The notes below the pieces were generated by a model, which was given only the letters and a program-made list of their open reading frames with translations, was not told the origin of the DNA and made no database searches. A program made the translations under genes and the position numbers. A stretch of 48,280 nucleotides of DNA from a bacterium (GTDB taxonomy: Bacteria > UBA9089 > JASEIO01): positions 1 to 48,280 of the forward strand of contig JASEIO010000009.1 of assembly GCA_030017475.1 (NCBI GenBank), in the 5' to 3' direction. This document shows, in pieces, positions 40,091-47,930 of this stretch (position 1 is the stretch's first letter; every line of letters begins with the position of its first letter).

Positions 40091-42751
40091 ATGGAGAAGA
40101 TTGATTTACCAAAGACTTATGATCCTTCTCAAGTAGAGGAAAAGTGGTACAAGGTGTGGGAAGAGAAGGGATATTTTCATGCTGATGAGAATGCCAAAAA
40201 ACCTTCCTTTTCAATGGTTATTCCTCCTCCAAATATTACTGGTTCTTTACATATGGGTCATGCCTTGAATAATACCTTGCAGGATATATTGGTAAGATGG
40301 AAAAGAATGAGTGGTTTTAATACCTTATGGCTGCCAGGTACTGACCACGCTGGGATTGCAACTCAAAATGTCGTAGAAAAGGAATTGCAAAAGGAAGGAT
40401 TGAGCCGCTCGGATATTGGACGTACAGAATTTATCAAACGGATGTGGGAATGGAAGGATAGGTATGGAGGATCAATAATTACTCAATTGAAGCGACTTGG
40501 TGCATCTTGTGATTGGAAAAGATTAAGGTTTACTATGGATGAATCGTGCACTCAAGCAGTGAAGGAGGTCTTTGTCAGACTTTATGAAGAGGGGTATATC
40601 TACCGTGGTAGTTACATCATCAACTGGTGCCCACGCTGCCACACCGCCCTTTCTGATATTGAGGTAGAACATAAGAGTGTTAATGGCTACCTCTATTACA
40701 TCAAGTATCCCCTCAAATATCCATCCCGTAATGTCCAATATCTATCTGTGGCTACTACCCGACCAGAAACGATGCTTGGAGATACAGCAGTAGCTGCCAA
40801 CCCAAAGGATAAACGATTCCGGGATATGATTGGCACACTCCTTATTTTGCCAATATTGAAGAGGGAACTTAGGCTCATTGCGGATGACTTCGTTTCGCCA
40901 GAATTTGGTACAGGCCTTGTCAAGGTAACCCCTGCCCACGATCCAGTGGATTTCGAGATAGGAAAACGTCATAATCTTCCGGAGATAAATATTCTCCACC
41001 CAGATGCCCGTATGAACCAGAATGCTGGTCCATATGAGGGATTGGATAGATACGAGTGTCGAAAGCGTCTACTTGAAGATCTGAAACGTGAGGGTTATTT
41101 AGAAAAGGTTGAAGATTATTCCTATAGTATTGGTCACTGCTACCGGTGCCATACCATTGTTGAGCCGTATCTCTCTCTCCAGTGGTTTGTACATATGAAG
41201 GAATTGGCACACCAGGCAATAGAGGCAGTAGCGAAGGGACATGTCAGGTTTGTTCCTAAATCCTGGGAAAATACCTATTTTGAATGGATGCGAAATATAA
41301 AAGATTGGTGTATATCACGACAGATATGGTGGGGGCATAGAATTCCTGTTTGGTATTGCAAAGATTGTGATAAAGAAAATGTTTCAAGAAGTACGCCAGA
41401 TAGCTGTAAGAGATGTGGAAGCCCGAATCTTGAGCAAGACCCAGATGTTTTAGATACATGGTTCTCCTCTGCTTTATGGCCATTTTCGACCTTAGGTTGG
41501 CCCCGCAAAACTCAGGACTTAGAAACATTTTATCCCACATCATGCCTATCTACTGGATTCGATATAATATTCTTTTGGGTAGCCAGGATGATTATTATGG
41601 GGTTAAAATTTATGGGGGATGTTCCATTTCGCACGGTTTACATTCATGCCTTAATAAGGGATGAATCTGGGCAGAAGATGAGTAAGTCATCTGGGAATAT
41701 AATCGACCCTATCCATGTAATCGAAAGATACGGAGCAGATGCCTTGCGATTTACACTGGCTGTGTCTTCAGCCCAAGGAAGGGATGTTGTTTTATCCTAT
41801 GATAGGATAGAGGGTTATCGCCATTTTTGTAATAAAATCTGGAATGCTGCACGCTTTATATTGATGAACTTAGAAGGATATGATCATAGGTTACAACTTA
41901 CAACATATAGCTTAGAGTTGTGTGATCGATGGATTTTATCAAGAATTGATCAAGTGACAGAAGAGGTAACAGGGAGGTTGGAAACCTATAATTTTGATGA
42001 AGCTGCAAAGATCTTGTATAACTTCTTATGGCATGAATATTGCGATTGGTATATTGAGCTATCGAAACTCGGATTAAATGAGGGAAGGAGAAATGTCACC
42101 CAATATCTGTTAATTACTACATTCAGTAAAATTTTACGCTTGCTTCATCCATTTATGCCATTTATCACTGAGGAATTATGGCAATACCTTCAGCGGACAG
42201 AAGAAACTGGACAGCGGACAGATTCTATTGTAATTTCGGAATGGCCAAAATCCAAGTCTCGCATGATTGATCATCAGGCAATTAAAGATATGGAGGTTAT
42301 TATGGATGTAGTTTATAATATACGGAATATTAGAAGCGAGATGAAAATACCTCCAAAAAAGAAGGTACGTGTATTCATAAATACAGACATTCCTTTAATA
42401 AATACCCTTTTAAATGATCATTCAGAATATATCAATCTGTTAGGCAATGTCTCTAACTTGGTAGTAGGTAAGGTAAAGAAACCTCCATTTTCTGCTGTAG
42501 CTTGTATAAAAGATATGGAGATATATATACCTTTAAAAGAGCTGATTGATATAAAGAAGGAACGGACACGTTTAAATAAAGAATTGTACAAGATATCGGA
42601 AGACCTGAAAAAGGTAGAAAAAAAACTTGAAAATAAAGAATTTGTCCTGAAGGCATCGAAAGATATTGTGAAAAAACAGGTGGAGAGAAGAGAAGAACTT
42701 GTGAATCTAAGGGATAAATTACTCAAAAACTTGAAGGCCTTAGATGAATAA
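40091..42751 (+). CDS. valS: Valyl-tRNA synthetase
   Basis: This is a class Ia synthetase of 886 residues. The HIGH-type motif is in PPPNITGSLHMGHALNNT (about residues 46-63), and KMSKS begins at residue 529. Also present are the editing domain (TTRPETMLGDTAVA), WCISRQIWWGHRIPVWY, and a C-terminal coiled coil (LNKELYKISEDLKKVEKKLE) typical of ValS. A heptamer repeat codes for QRTEETGQRTD in a variable anticodon-domain loop. Its stop TAATG overlaps the tadA start by one base. Confidence 0.96.
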   Translation: MEKIDLPKTYDPSQVEEKWYKVWEEKGYFHADENAKKPSFSMVIPPPNITGSLHMGHALNNTLQDILVRWKRMSGFNTLWLPGTDHAGIATQNVVEKELQKEGLSRSDIGRTEFIKRMWEWKDRYGGSIITQLKRLGASCDWKRLRFTMDESCTQAVKEVFVRLYEEGYIYRGSYIINWCPRCHTALSDIEVEHKSVNGYLYYIKYPLKYPSRNVQYLSVATTRPETMLGDTAVAANPKDKRFRDMIGTLLILPILKRELRLIADDFVSPEFGTGLVKVTPAHDPVDFEIGKRHNLPEINILHPDARMNQNAGPYEGLDRYECRKRLLEDLKREGYLEKVEDYSYSIGHCYRCHTIVEPYLSLQWFVHMKELAHQAIEAVAKGHVRFVPKSWENTYFEWMRNIKDWCISRQIWWGHRIPVWYCKDCDKENVSRSTPDSCKRCGSPNLEQDPDVLDTWFSSALWPFSTLGWPRKTQDLETFYPTSCLSTGFDIIFFWVARMIIMGLKFMGDVPFRTVYIHALIRDESGQKMSKSSGNIIDPIHVIERYGADALRFTLAVSSAQGRDVVLSYDRIEGYRHFCNKIWNAARFILMNLEGYDHRLQLTTYSLELCDRWILSRIDQVTEEVTGRLETYNFDEAAKILYNFLWHEYCDWYIELSKLGLNEGRRNVTQYLLITTFSKILRLLHPFMPFITEELWQYLQRTEETGQRTDSIVISEWPKSKSRMIDHQAIKDMEVIMDVVYNIRNIRSEMKIPPKKKVRVFINTDIPLINTLLNDHSEYINLLGNVSNLVVGKVKKPPFSAVACIKDMEIYIPLKELIDIKKERTRLNKELYKISEDLKKVEKKLENKEFVLKASKDIVKKQVERREELVNLRDKLLKNLKALDE
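42191..42225. repeat. 7-bp tandem repeat array inside valS
   Basis: Five 7-base units fit, with CAGCGGA occurring twice (42191, 42212), each followed by a CAG-beginning unit. They code for a variable loop just before a conserved VISEWP-type stretch. Confidence 0.65.
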
Positions 42752-43242
42752 TGGAAGATGTAGCGAACCATGAGTATTTTATGCGTCAGGCACTGAATGA
42801 GGCAAAGAAGGCAGCGAATCTCGGAGAGGTTCCAATTGGTGCAATTGTTGTTTTAAATGAAGATATTGTGGCTTCAGCATATAACAAAGTGGAAGGTTTA
42901 AAAAACCCTACCGCTCACGCTGAGATTTTGGCAATTAGGAGGGCATGTGCATCTCTTAAAAATAAGTACTTGATTAATGCCACCATTTATGTTACAATAG
43001 AACCATGTGCGATGTGTACTTGGGCATTAATCCTATCCAGGATAGGTTATTTAGTATATGGTGCAGAAGATAAAAGAACAGGTGCATGTGGTGGAATCTT
43101 GGATTTAGTTAATCGCTCAAAACTTAACCACAAGATTAAAGTAACAAGAGGGGTTTTGGCTTCGGAATGTCAAGCATTGATACAAAACTTTTTTAGAAAC
43201 CTCAGAATTCGTTCAACGAAAGAAAATAGAAAATATATTTAG
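42751..43242 (+). CDS. tadA: tRNA-adenosine(34) deaminase TadA
   Basis: TadA converts A34 to inosine in tRNA-Arg(ACG). The 163-residue product has the zinc deaminase motifs NPTAHAEILAIRRA (His and catalytic Glu) and VTIEPCAMCTWALI (two Cys ligands), and EVPIGAIVVLNEDIV. It overlaps valS by one base. tadA upstream of ffs, dnaX and ybaB is also the gene order in Bacillus subtilis, apart from the inserted gspE-like gene and tRNAs. Confidence 0.94.
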   Translation: MEDVANHEYFMRQALNEAKKAANLGEVPIGAIVVLNEDIVASAYNKVEGLKNPTAHAEILAIRRACASLKNKYLINATIYVTIEPCAMCTWALILSRIGYLVYGAEDKRTGACGGILDLVNRSKLNHKIKVTRGVLASECQALIQNFFRNLRIRSTKENRKYI

Positions 43243-43254
43243 GGGGTATTAGAT

Positions 43255-44925
43255 ATGCCCGTTCCAAAAAGAGAAAGGATAGGAGATATGTTAGTTAAGG
43301 CCAAAATTATAGAAGAGGAGCAATTACAGAAGGCCTTAGAGGTTCAAAAGAAGACTAATAAAAGATTAGGAAGGATATTGATAGATTTAGGTTTTGTTGG
43401 GGAAAGTGTTATTATAGATTTCTTAGGATCCCAATTAGGGATACCTTACATTAATTTAGGTAAAATAAAAAAGATCGATCCTGAAGTCTTGCGGTCTGTT
43501 CCAGAGTTTATTGCAAGACGTCATCTATTGATTCCTATATCTAAAGAAGGAAATACTATAACTATAGCTATGGCTGATCCAGTGGATATCCTAGCCATCG
43601 ATGATATAAAATTTCTGATCGGTGAGTGTGATGTAAATCCAGTGGTTGCCTCTGAGAGAGAGGTAACGGCTGCAATCGAGGAATTTTATGGAAGATCGAA
43701 GGCAATTATGGAGATCTTAGAAGGGGCTATTATGGGAGAAGAGGGGGTTGAGACGAGAGAAAGGATGTCTGCGGCTAATCTGATTACCCATTTTCTATCT
43801 GAAGCCATTAAAGCCCGTGCCTCGGACATCCATATTGAACCTTATGAAAAGGAGTTAAGAACTCGATATAGAATAGATGGAATGTTGTATGAGGTTGCTT
43901 CACCCCCCAAAGAAATTCAAAAGGCTATTGTTTCCCAAATAAAGATTATGGCCCATTTAGACGTTACTGAACGCAGGCTTCCTCAGGAAGGAGGATGTAA
44001 GGTAAGGGTAGATGATCGAGAGATAGATTTACAGATTTCTATAACTCCCACAGTATATGGAGAAAAGACGGTAATGAAGATTTTAACTCCAATAGCCGGA
44101 TCCTTAGATATAACACGCCTTGGCTTTGAACAAGAGGCTCTTGCTTTATATCAAAAATGTTTTCTCTCATCAAGTGGGTTTATTTTATTTACTGGGCCTA
44201 AGACCAGTGGAAAAACCACTACTATATATACTACCTTAACCGCTATCAATTCTTCAGAGAAAAATATTATGACTGTTGAAAATCCAATAAAATCCCTTTT
44301 ACCCGGGATAAATCAACAGCAAATCAATTTAGATATCGGCTTGACATTCTCGAGAGGATTAAAATCTTTCTTATCTCAAGATTCAGACGTCATTATGGTT
44401 GGAGGGATAGTAGATAAAGAAACAGCAAGATTAGCTATAAATGCTGCTTTAACTGGACATTTAGTATTTGGTATTATGCATTCAAATGATTCTTTGGAGG
44501 CATTAACTCGTCTAATTAATATGGGGATAGAGCCATTTTTAATTGCCTCAACTGTAAAATTATGTATTACTCAAAGATTAGCTCGAATGATTTGTGAAGA
44601 ATGCAAAGAACCTTATGAAGTCACCTACACTGCCTTAAAGGATATTGGCATAAAGATAAAAGGGAAAGGAAAAGAAAAGGTTATCCTACATAGAGGAGTT
44701 GGTTGCAAAAGCTGTAATAATATTGGATATAAGGGAAGAACAGGGATATTTGAAGTAATGGAAATAAATGAAAAGATTCAAGAGGCGATAGTTAATCGAG
44801 CACCAAGAAAAGATATCAAAGAGGCGGCAATAGCTTCTGGAATGATTACTTTACAAGAATCAGCACTAAGAAAGGTTTTAGCTGGTATAATTACTGTGGA
44901 AGAACTACTACGGATCACCTTATAG
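43255..44925 (+). CDS. Degenerate GspE/PilB-family ATPase
   Basis: The 556-residue product has an N-terminal MshEN domain (about 1-130) and a secretion ATPase domain with ASDIHIEPYEKELRTRYRID and the Cys-rich CEECKEPYE...CKSCNNIGYKGRTGIFE zinc module. The P-loop is GPKTSGKTT (about 314-322), where GPTGSGKTT is usual. The Asp box reads VENPIK instead of VEDPxE. The Walker B reads DVIMVGGIVDKETA where family members have DVIMVGEIRDxETA. The catalytic Glu is therefore Gly at residue 384, and the following Arg is Val. LRQDPD has become LSQDSD. ATP hydrolysis is probably weak or lost. It may act as a partner subunit or a cyclic-nucleotide sensor through MshEN. Confidence 0.85.
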   Translation: MPVPKRERIGDMLVKAKIIEEEQLQKALEVQKKTNKRLGRILIDLGFVGESVIIDFLGSQLGIPYINLGKIKKIDPEVLRSVPEFIARRHLLIPISKEGNTITIAMADPVDILAIDDIKFLIGECDVNPVVASEREVTAAIEEFYGRSKAIMEILEGAIMGEEGVETRERMSAANLITHFLSEAIKARASDIHIEPYEKELRTRYRIDGMLYEVASPPKEIQKAIVSQIKIMAHLDVTERRLPQEGGCKVRVDDREIDLQISITPTVYGEKTVMKILTPIAGSLDITRLGFEQEALALYQKCFLSSSGFILFTGPKTSGKTTTIYTTLTAINSSEKNIMTVENPIKSLLPGINQQQINLDIGLTFSRGLKSFLSQDSDVIMVGGIVDKETARLAINAALTGHLVFGIMHSNDSLEALTRLINMGIEPFLIASTVKLCITQRLARMICEECKEPYEVTYTALKDIGIKIKGKGKEKVILHRGVGCKSCNNIGYKGRTGIFEVMEINEKIQEAIVNRAPRKDIKEAAIASGMITLQESALRKVLAGIITVEELLRITL

Positions 44926-44958
44926 TTCTTAGTTGTCAGTATCTAACAACAAAGAACT
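44924..44958. repeat. Heptamer-type repeat forming a 13-bp inverted repeat
   Basis: The left arm at 44924-44936 and the right arm at 44946-44958 pair with one mismatch around a 9-base loop. The stretch divides into five 7-base units starting AGTTCTT, AGTTGTC. It overlaps the stop codon region of the GspE-like gene, so it could serve as a weak transcript end. An 11-bp core TTAGTTGTCAG recurs inverted at 45549-45559. Confidence 0.55.
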
Positions 44959-44963
44959 AATAT

Positions 44964-45051
44964 GGAGAGGTACCGAAGTGGTCATAACGGGATCGACTCG
45001 AAATCGATTTGAGGGTATTCTCTCACGTGGGTTCGAATCCCACCCTCTCCG
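44964..45051 (+). tRNA. tRNA-Ser (anticodon CGA)
   Basis: The 88-base gene has acceptor arms GGAGAGG and CCTCTCC with discriminator G, the anticodon loop CTCGAAA on stem ATCGA/TCGAT, a long variable arm and the T-loop GGGTTCGAATCCC. The CCA end is not encoded. It reads UCG. Confidence 0.95.
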
Positions 45052-45085
45052 TCTTGCCACGGATGGACACGATAAAAAATGAACA

Positions 45086-45173
45086 GGAGAGATCGCATAG
45101 TTTGGCCGAGTGCGCACGACTGGAAATCGTGTGGGGTGCAAAGCCCTCGTGGGTTCGAATCCCACTCTCTCCG
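45086..45173 (+). tRNA. tRNA-Ser (anticodon GGA)
   Basis: The 88-base gene has acceptor arms GGAGAGA and TCTCTCC with discriminator G, anticodon loop CTGGAAA, a long variable arm (GGGGTGCAAAGCCCTC) and the T-arm GTGGGTTCGAATCCCAC. The CCA end is not encoded. It reads UCC and UCU. Confidence 0.95.
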
Positions 45174-45211
45174 CCTAAAATCGGCTTCCCTGATTTCTTC
45201 TATATTCACAT

Positions 45212-45234
45212 GTAATTTTGCAAAGCAAAATTAC
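45212..45234. repeat. 10-bp perfect inverted repeat between tRNA and ffs
   Basis: GTAATTTTGC and GCAAAATTAC flank AAA. It lies after the second tRNA and just before the SRP RNA. Only a short T-run follows, so it may be a weak terminator or a processing site. Confidence 0.45.
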
Positions 45235-45240
45235 CTGATT

Positions 45241-45514
45241 TGGTCGTGCTAGATGGGGAGATAGCGGTGCCCTGTAACCGGAAATCCGCTAAATGCCGGG
45301 TTGAATTCCTATTTCGAGGTTTAAATCTTTTGGATTTAAGGAAAGTTAGATAGTGATGAAAATTGGGTCCTGTAGAGGCTCTGAATTATAAACCCCGTCA
45401 GGTCTGGAAGGAAGCAGCGGTAAGTAATTTGAGGCTTCGTATGGGGGTGCCTGGTTGGAGCTATTTAGCCTTCACTTACTCCAAAAGAGCGAATCAAGAA
45501 TAGGTGCACGACCA
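45241..45514 (+). ncRNA. ffs: Signal recognition particle RNA, large bacterial type (with Alu domain)
   Basis: The 5' end TGGTCGTGC pairs with the 3' end GCACGACCA, fixing a 274-base RNA. The 5' part GGGGAGATAGCGGTGCCCTG resembles the Alu domain of Bacillus scRNA. The domain IV core GTCAGGTCTGGAAGGAAGCA and GCGGTAAGT is the Ffh-binding hairpin with its GGAA tetraloop. A terminator hairpin follows at once. Confidence 0.93.
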
Positions 45515-45541
45515 TACAAAACCCTTCGGGTTTTGTAGTTG
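45515..45541 (+). terminator. Terminator-like hairpin after ffs
   Basis: TACAAAACCC pairs perfectly with GGGTTTTGTA around a TTC loop. The T-run after it is short (GTTGTTTC), so read-through into dnaX is possible. Confidence 0.6.
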
Positions 45542-45548
45542 TTTCAGG

Positions 45549-45570
45549 CTGACAACTAATAACTAATTGC
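45549..45570. repeat. Short heptamer-type repeat before dnaX
   Basis: TGACAAC, TAATAAC and TAATTGC follow each other, and CTGACAACTAA is the inverse of the 11-bp core at 44929-44939. It occupies the place where a dnaX Shine-Dalgarno would be expected. Confidence 0.45.
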
Positions 45571-45580
45571 GAGACAATCA

Positions 45581-47149
45581 ATGGGATATATTGTATTATC
45601 AAGGAGATATAGGCCAAAAGATTTCCGGGAGGTAGTTGGACAGAGTCATGTTACTACCACCTTGGCTAATGCTATATTAGAGAACCGTATCTCTCATGCG
45701 TATCTATTTTCTGGCCCTCGGGGAACAGGAAAAACAACCGTAGCCCGGATTCTTTCAAAATGTTTAAGTTGTGAAAAAGGGGTAACTTCTTCTCCTTGTA
45801 ATGTATGTAGTGCATGTTGTGAAATTGATGATGGAAGCTCTCTTGATGTGATAGAAATCGACGGTGCATCACATAGAGGGATTGATGAAATTAGGGACAT
45901 TCGGGAAAAGGTAAAATATGCCCCGGCACGCTCGAGGTATAAGGTTTACATTATTGACGAAGTCCATATGTTGACTGAACCTGCCTTTAATGCCTTACTT
46001 AAAACCTTAGAAGAACCACCAAAACACGTAGTATTTATATTTGCTACTACACAACTCGCAAAGGTTCCTATAACTATTCAATCACGCTGCCAAAGGTTTG
46101 ATTTTAAAAGAATAACAGAGGGTGATATTTTTAACCGTTTAGAATCTATAGCTCACCTGGAACATGTGGAAATAGACAAAAAAACCCTTTCCTTAATTTC
46201 TAAACATGCTGATGGGTCACTTCGAGATGCCGAAGTCTTACTTGATCAATCTATTTCTTTTAGTGGAGGGAAAATAAGCCTCGAAGATGTAACCACGGTC
46301 TTAGGAGTTATTAAGAAAGATTTGCTGTTTCGATTTTCTCAAACCTTACTTACGAGAGATACAAACCAGGGGTTAAGGATTATTGATGAACTTGTAGAAA
46401 ATGGAGTTGATTTGATACAATTTACAAGAGATTTAATAAGACATTTTAGGGACCTACTTTTTTTCAGGATTGATAAAAGAAATTTAGAACTAATAGATGT
46501 AGATGAAGCCTTGGTTCCCATCCTAACTAAACAATCATCTGAATTTACCTCCAATCGATTATTAAATATCGTTGATTATCTGATAGAGGTAAATGAAAAG
46601 ATACAAAATTCCCCAAATTCTAAGTTTCTATTAGAGATAGCGGTAATAAGACTTAATAATATAAAAGATGAAATCCCTTCGCAAGATCTTTTTCAAAGAG
46701 TAGAGTTAGAAAAGGTGCCTGCTGAAAGAGATAAGGAGTCTAAGGTTGAGGTAAAAGAAGCCCCTTTGTATGATTTAGAGGGATTTAGTAAGATTTGGGA
46801 ACAGGTCTTAGAAAGGATCAAAAAAGAAAAACCATCTTTAGAATCCGTTTTAAGAAATGCTAAGATAGTGGAGATTACTGATAATGTGGTCACTATTGGA
46901 TTCAACAAGGAATCCTCTTTTTCCAAACAAATGGTAGAGAAAAATAAAGATCTGATTGAAGAAGTGATTAGGAAAGTGACTGATAAAGATTTTATTCTTA
47001 AACCTGTCCTAATCCATGAGGAGCTTGATGAGAAATCCTCTCTTAAACTGGATAAGAAAGACGAATTAAGTACCATCCTCGAGGCAGAGCCAATGGTTAA
47101 GAAGGCAATGGAGATCTTTAAAGGAAGAATCGTTAAGATAGGAGGATAG
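45581..47149 (+). CDS. dnaX: DNA polymerase III subunit gamma/tau DnaX
   Basis: This is the clamp-loader ATPase, 522 residues. It begins MGYIVLSRRYRPKDFREVVG. Walker A GPRGTGKTT lies at about residue 45. The four-Cys zinc module follows (CLSCEKG..., CNVCSACC, about 60-78), then DEVHMLTEPAFNALLKTLEE at about 126 and the sensor LRDAEVLLDQ. A C-terminal tau-like region (about 370-522) is present but short. There is no clear Shine-Dalgarno before ATG 45581. No A-run programmed-frameshift site was obvious. Confidence 0.95.
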   Translation: MGYIVLSRRYRPKDFREVVGQSHVTTTLANAILENRISHAYLFSGPRGTGKTTVARILSKCLSCEKGVTSSPCNVCSACCEIDDGSSLDVIEIDGASHRGIDEIRDIREKVKYAPARSRYKVYIIDEVHMLTEPAFNALLKTLEEPPKHVVFIFATTQLAKVPITIQSRCQRFDFKRITEGDIFNRLESIAHLEHVEIDKKTLSLISKHADGSLRDAEVLLDQSISFSGGKISLEDVTTVLGVIKKDLLFRFSQTLLTRDTNQGLRIIDELVENGVDLIQFTRDLIRHFRDLLFFRIDKRNLELIDVDEALVPILTKQSSEFTSNRLLNIVDYLIEVNEKIQNSPNSKFLLEIAVIRLNNIKDEIPSQDLFQRVELEKVPAERDKESKVEVKEAPLYDLEGFSKIWEQVLERIKKEKPSLESVLRNAKIVEITDNVVTIGFNKESSFSKQMVEKNKDLIEEVIRKVTDKDFILKPVLIHEELDEKSSLKLDKKDELSTILEAEPMVKKAMEIFKGRIVKIGG

Positions 47150-47151
47150 AG

Positions 47152-47472
47152 ATGGAGAAGAGATTAGACGGCGTCTTAAAACAGGTTCAAAAGATCGGTG
47201 CTGAAATTATAAAACTTCAGGAAGAATTAAAGAACAAGACTGTAACTGCATCCACTGGTGGAGGCATGGTATCGGTTACTGCAAATGGGAAACGGGAGAT
47301 TATGGAGGTTAAAATCGATAAAGAGGTAGTCAACCCTGAAGATATAGAGATGTTAGAGGATTTGGTATTGTCAGCAGTAAATGAGGCATTAAGAAGGGCT
47401 CAAGATCTTGTGCAAAATGAAATAAGTAAGCTAAGCGGAGGCATCAATATACCACAAGGATTATTATTTTAA
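47152..47472 (+). CDS. YbaB/EbfC nucleoid-associated protein
   Basis: The 106-residue product follows dnaX by 2 bases with GGAGG upstream. Family features: an N-terminal helix with VQKIGAEIIKLQEELKNKTV, then ASTGGGMVSVTANGKREIME, VKIDKEVVNPEDIEMLEDLV and ending INIPQGLLF. It binds DNA as a dimer. In many bacteria recR comes next, but here a terminator ends the run. Confidence 0.93.
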   Translation: MEKRLDGVLKQVQKIGAEIIKLQEELKNKTVTASTGGGMVSVTANGKREIMEVKIDKEVVNPEDIEMLEDLVLSAVNEALRRAQDLVQNEISKLSGGINIPQGLLF

Positions 47473-47490
47473 AGATAGAATTTTTTGGTT

Positions 47491-47530
47491 AGGCAAGAGG
47501 GTAGTTATTTCTCCTCTTGCCTATTTTTGT
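47491..47530 (+). terminator. Rho-independent terminator after ybaB
   Basis: AGGCAAGAGG (47491-47500) pairs perfectly with CCTCTTGCCT (47513-47522) around a 12-base loop and is followed by ATTTTTGT. It closes the long plus-strand gene run. Confidence 0.88.
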
Positions 47531-47632
47531 CTCTTAGTTACCCATCTATCTCCCATATCTATCCTGCTATAACTCCGAATTTATCTACCAAAGGTTTTGG
47601 GCAGGTGAGTTCAATCGGTAGGCAGATTAAAA

Positions 47633-47860
47633 ATGGATAAACAAAACAAAACACCGAAGGGAATTAAAATCATAGCTGGGCTAATGTTTGTAATTGGCCT
47701 AATTAACTTTGGTATGCATTTAATAGAAGGAATAACTTGGACAACTGATTATATCTTTGGAGAAATAAGGACTGGTTATACTCCACTCTCTTCATTCAGT
47801 CGACAAGCAGTGAATGCAGGAGTAGCCAAAGGAGAAAAGATATTTAACAACAATAAGTGA
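47633..47860 (+). CDS. Small chimeric ORF: membrane segment joined to an HTH remnant
   Basis: The 75-residue ORF has an N-terminal hydrophobic helix (IKIIAGLMFVIGLINFGM). Its last about 22 residues (SRQAVNAGVAKGEKIFNNN) are the same helix-turn-helix tail found as a remnant on the minus strand at 1900-2025. The junction with the inverted repeat is at about 47798. The N-terminal part therefore seems to have been truncated by an element remnant and extended by its sequence. The Shine-Dalgarno is weak. It may not be functional. Confidence 0.4.
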   Translation: MDKQNKTPKGIKIIAGLMFVIGLINFGMHLIEGITWTTDYIFGEIRTGYTPLSSFSRQAVNAGVAKGEKIFNNNK

Positions 47861-47930
47861 CTTGAAAGACAGGCTATTAGGGTGATTTCTTGCGTTTCTT
47901 ACCAGCGTCCCCTACTCTACTACCTGAATA
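47798..47930. repeat. Inverted repeat copy B (partner at 1856-1986)
   Basis: This is in the opposite orientation to the copy near the left edge, with the core at 47798-47902. It spans the end of the chimeric ORF and reaches the first codon of the AlkD-like gene. Confidence 0.75.

Noticed and set aside
44929-45580. tRNA-ffs cluster as an integrated island flanked by inverted repeats TTAGTTGTCAG
   Set aside because: The flanking 11-bp match is explained by the widespread heptamer repeats. There is no integrase, and the gene order is conserved in other bacteria.
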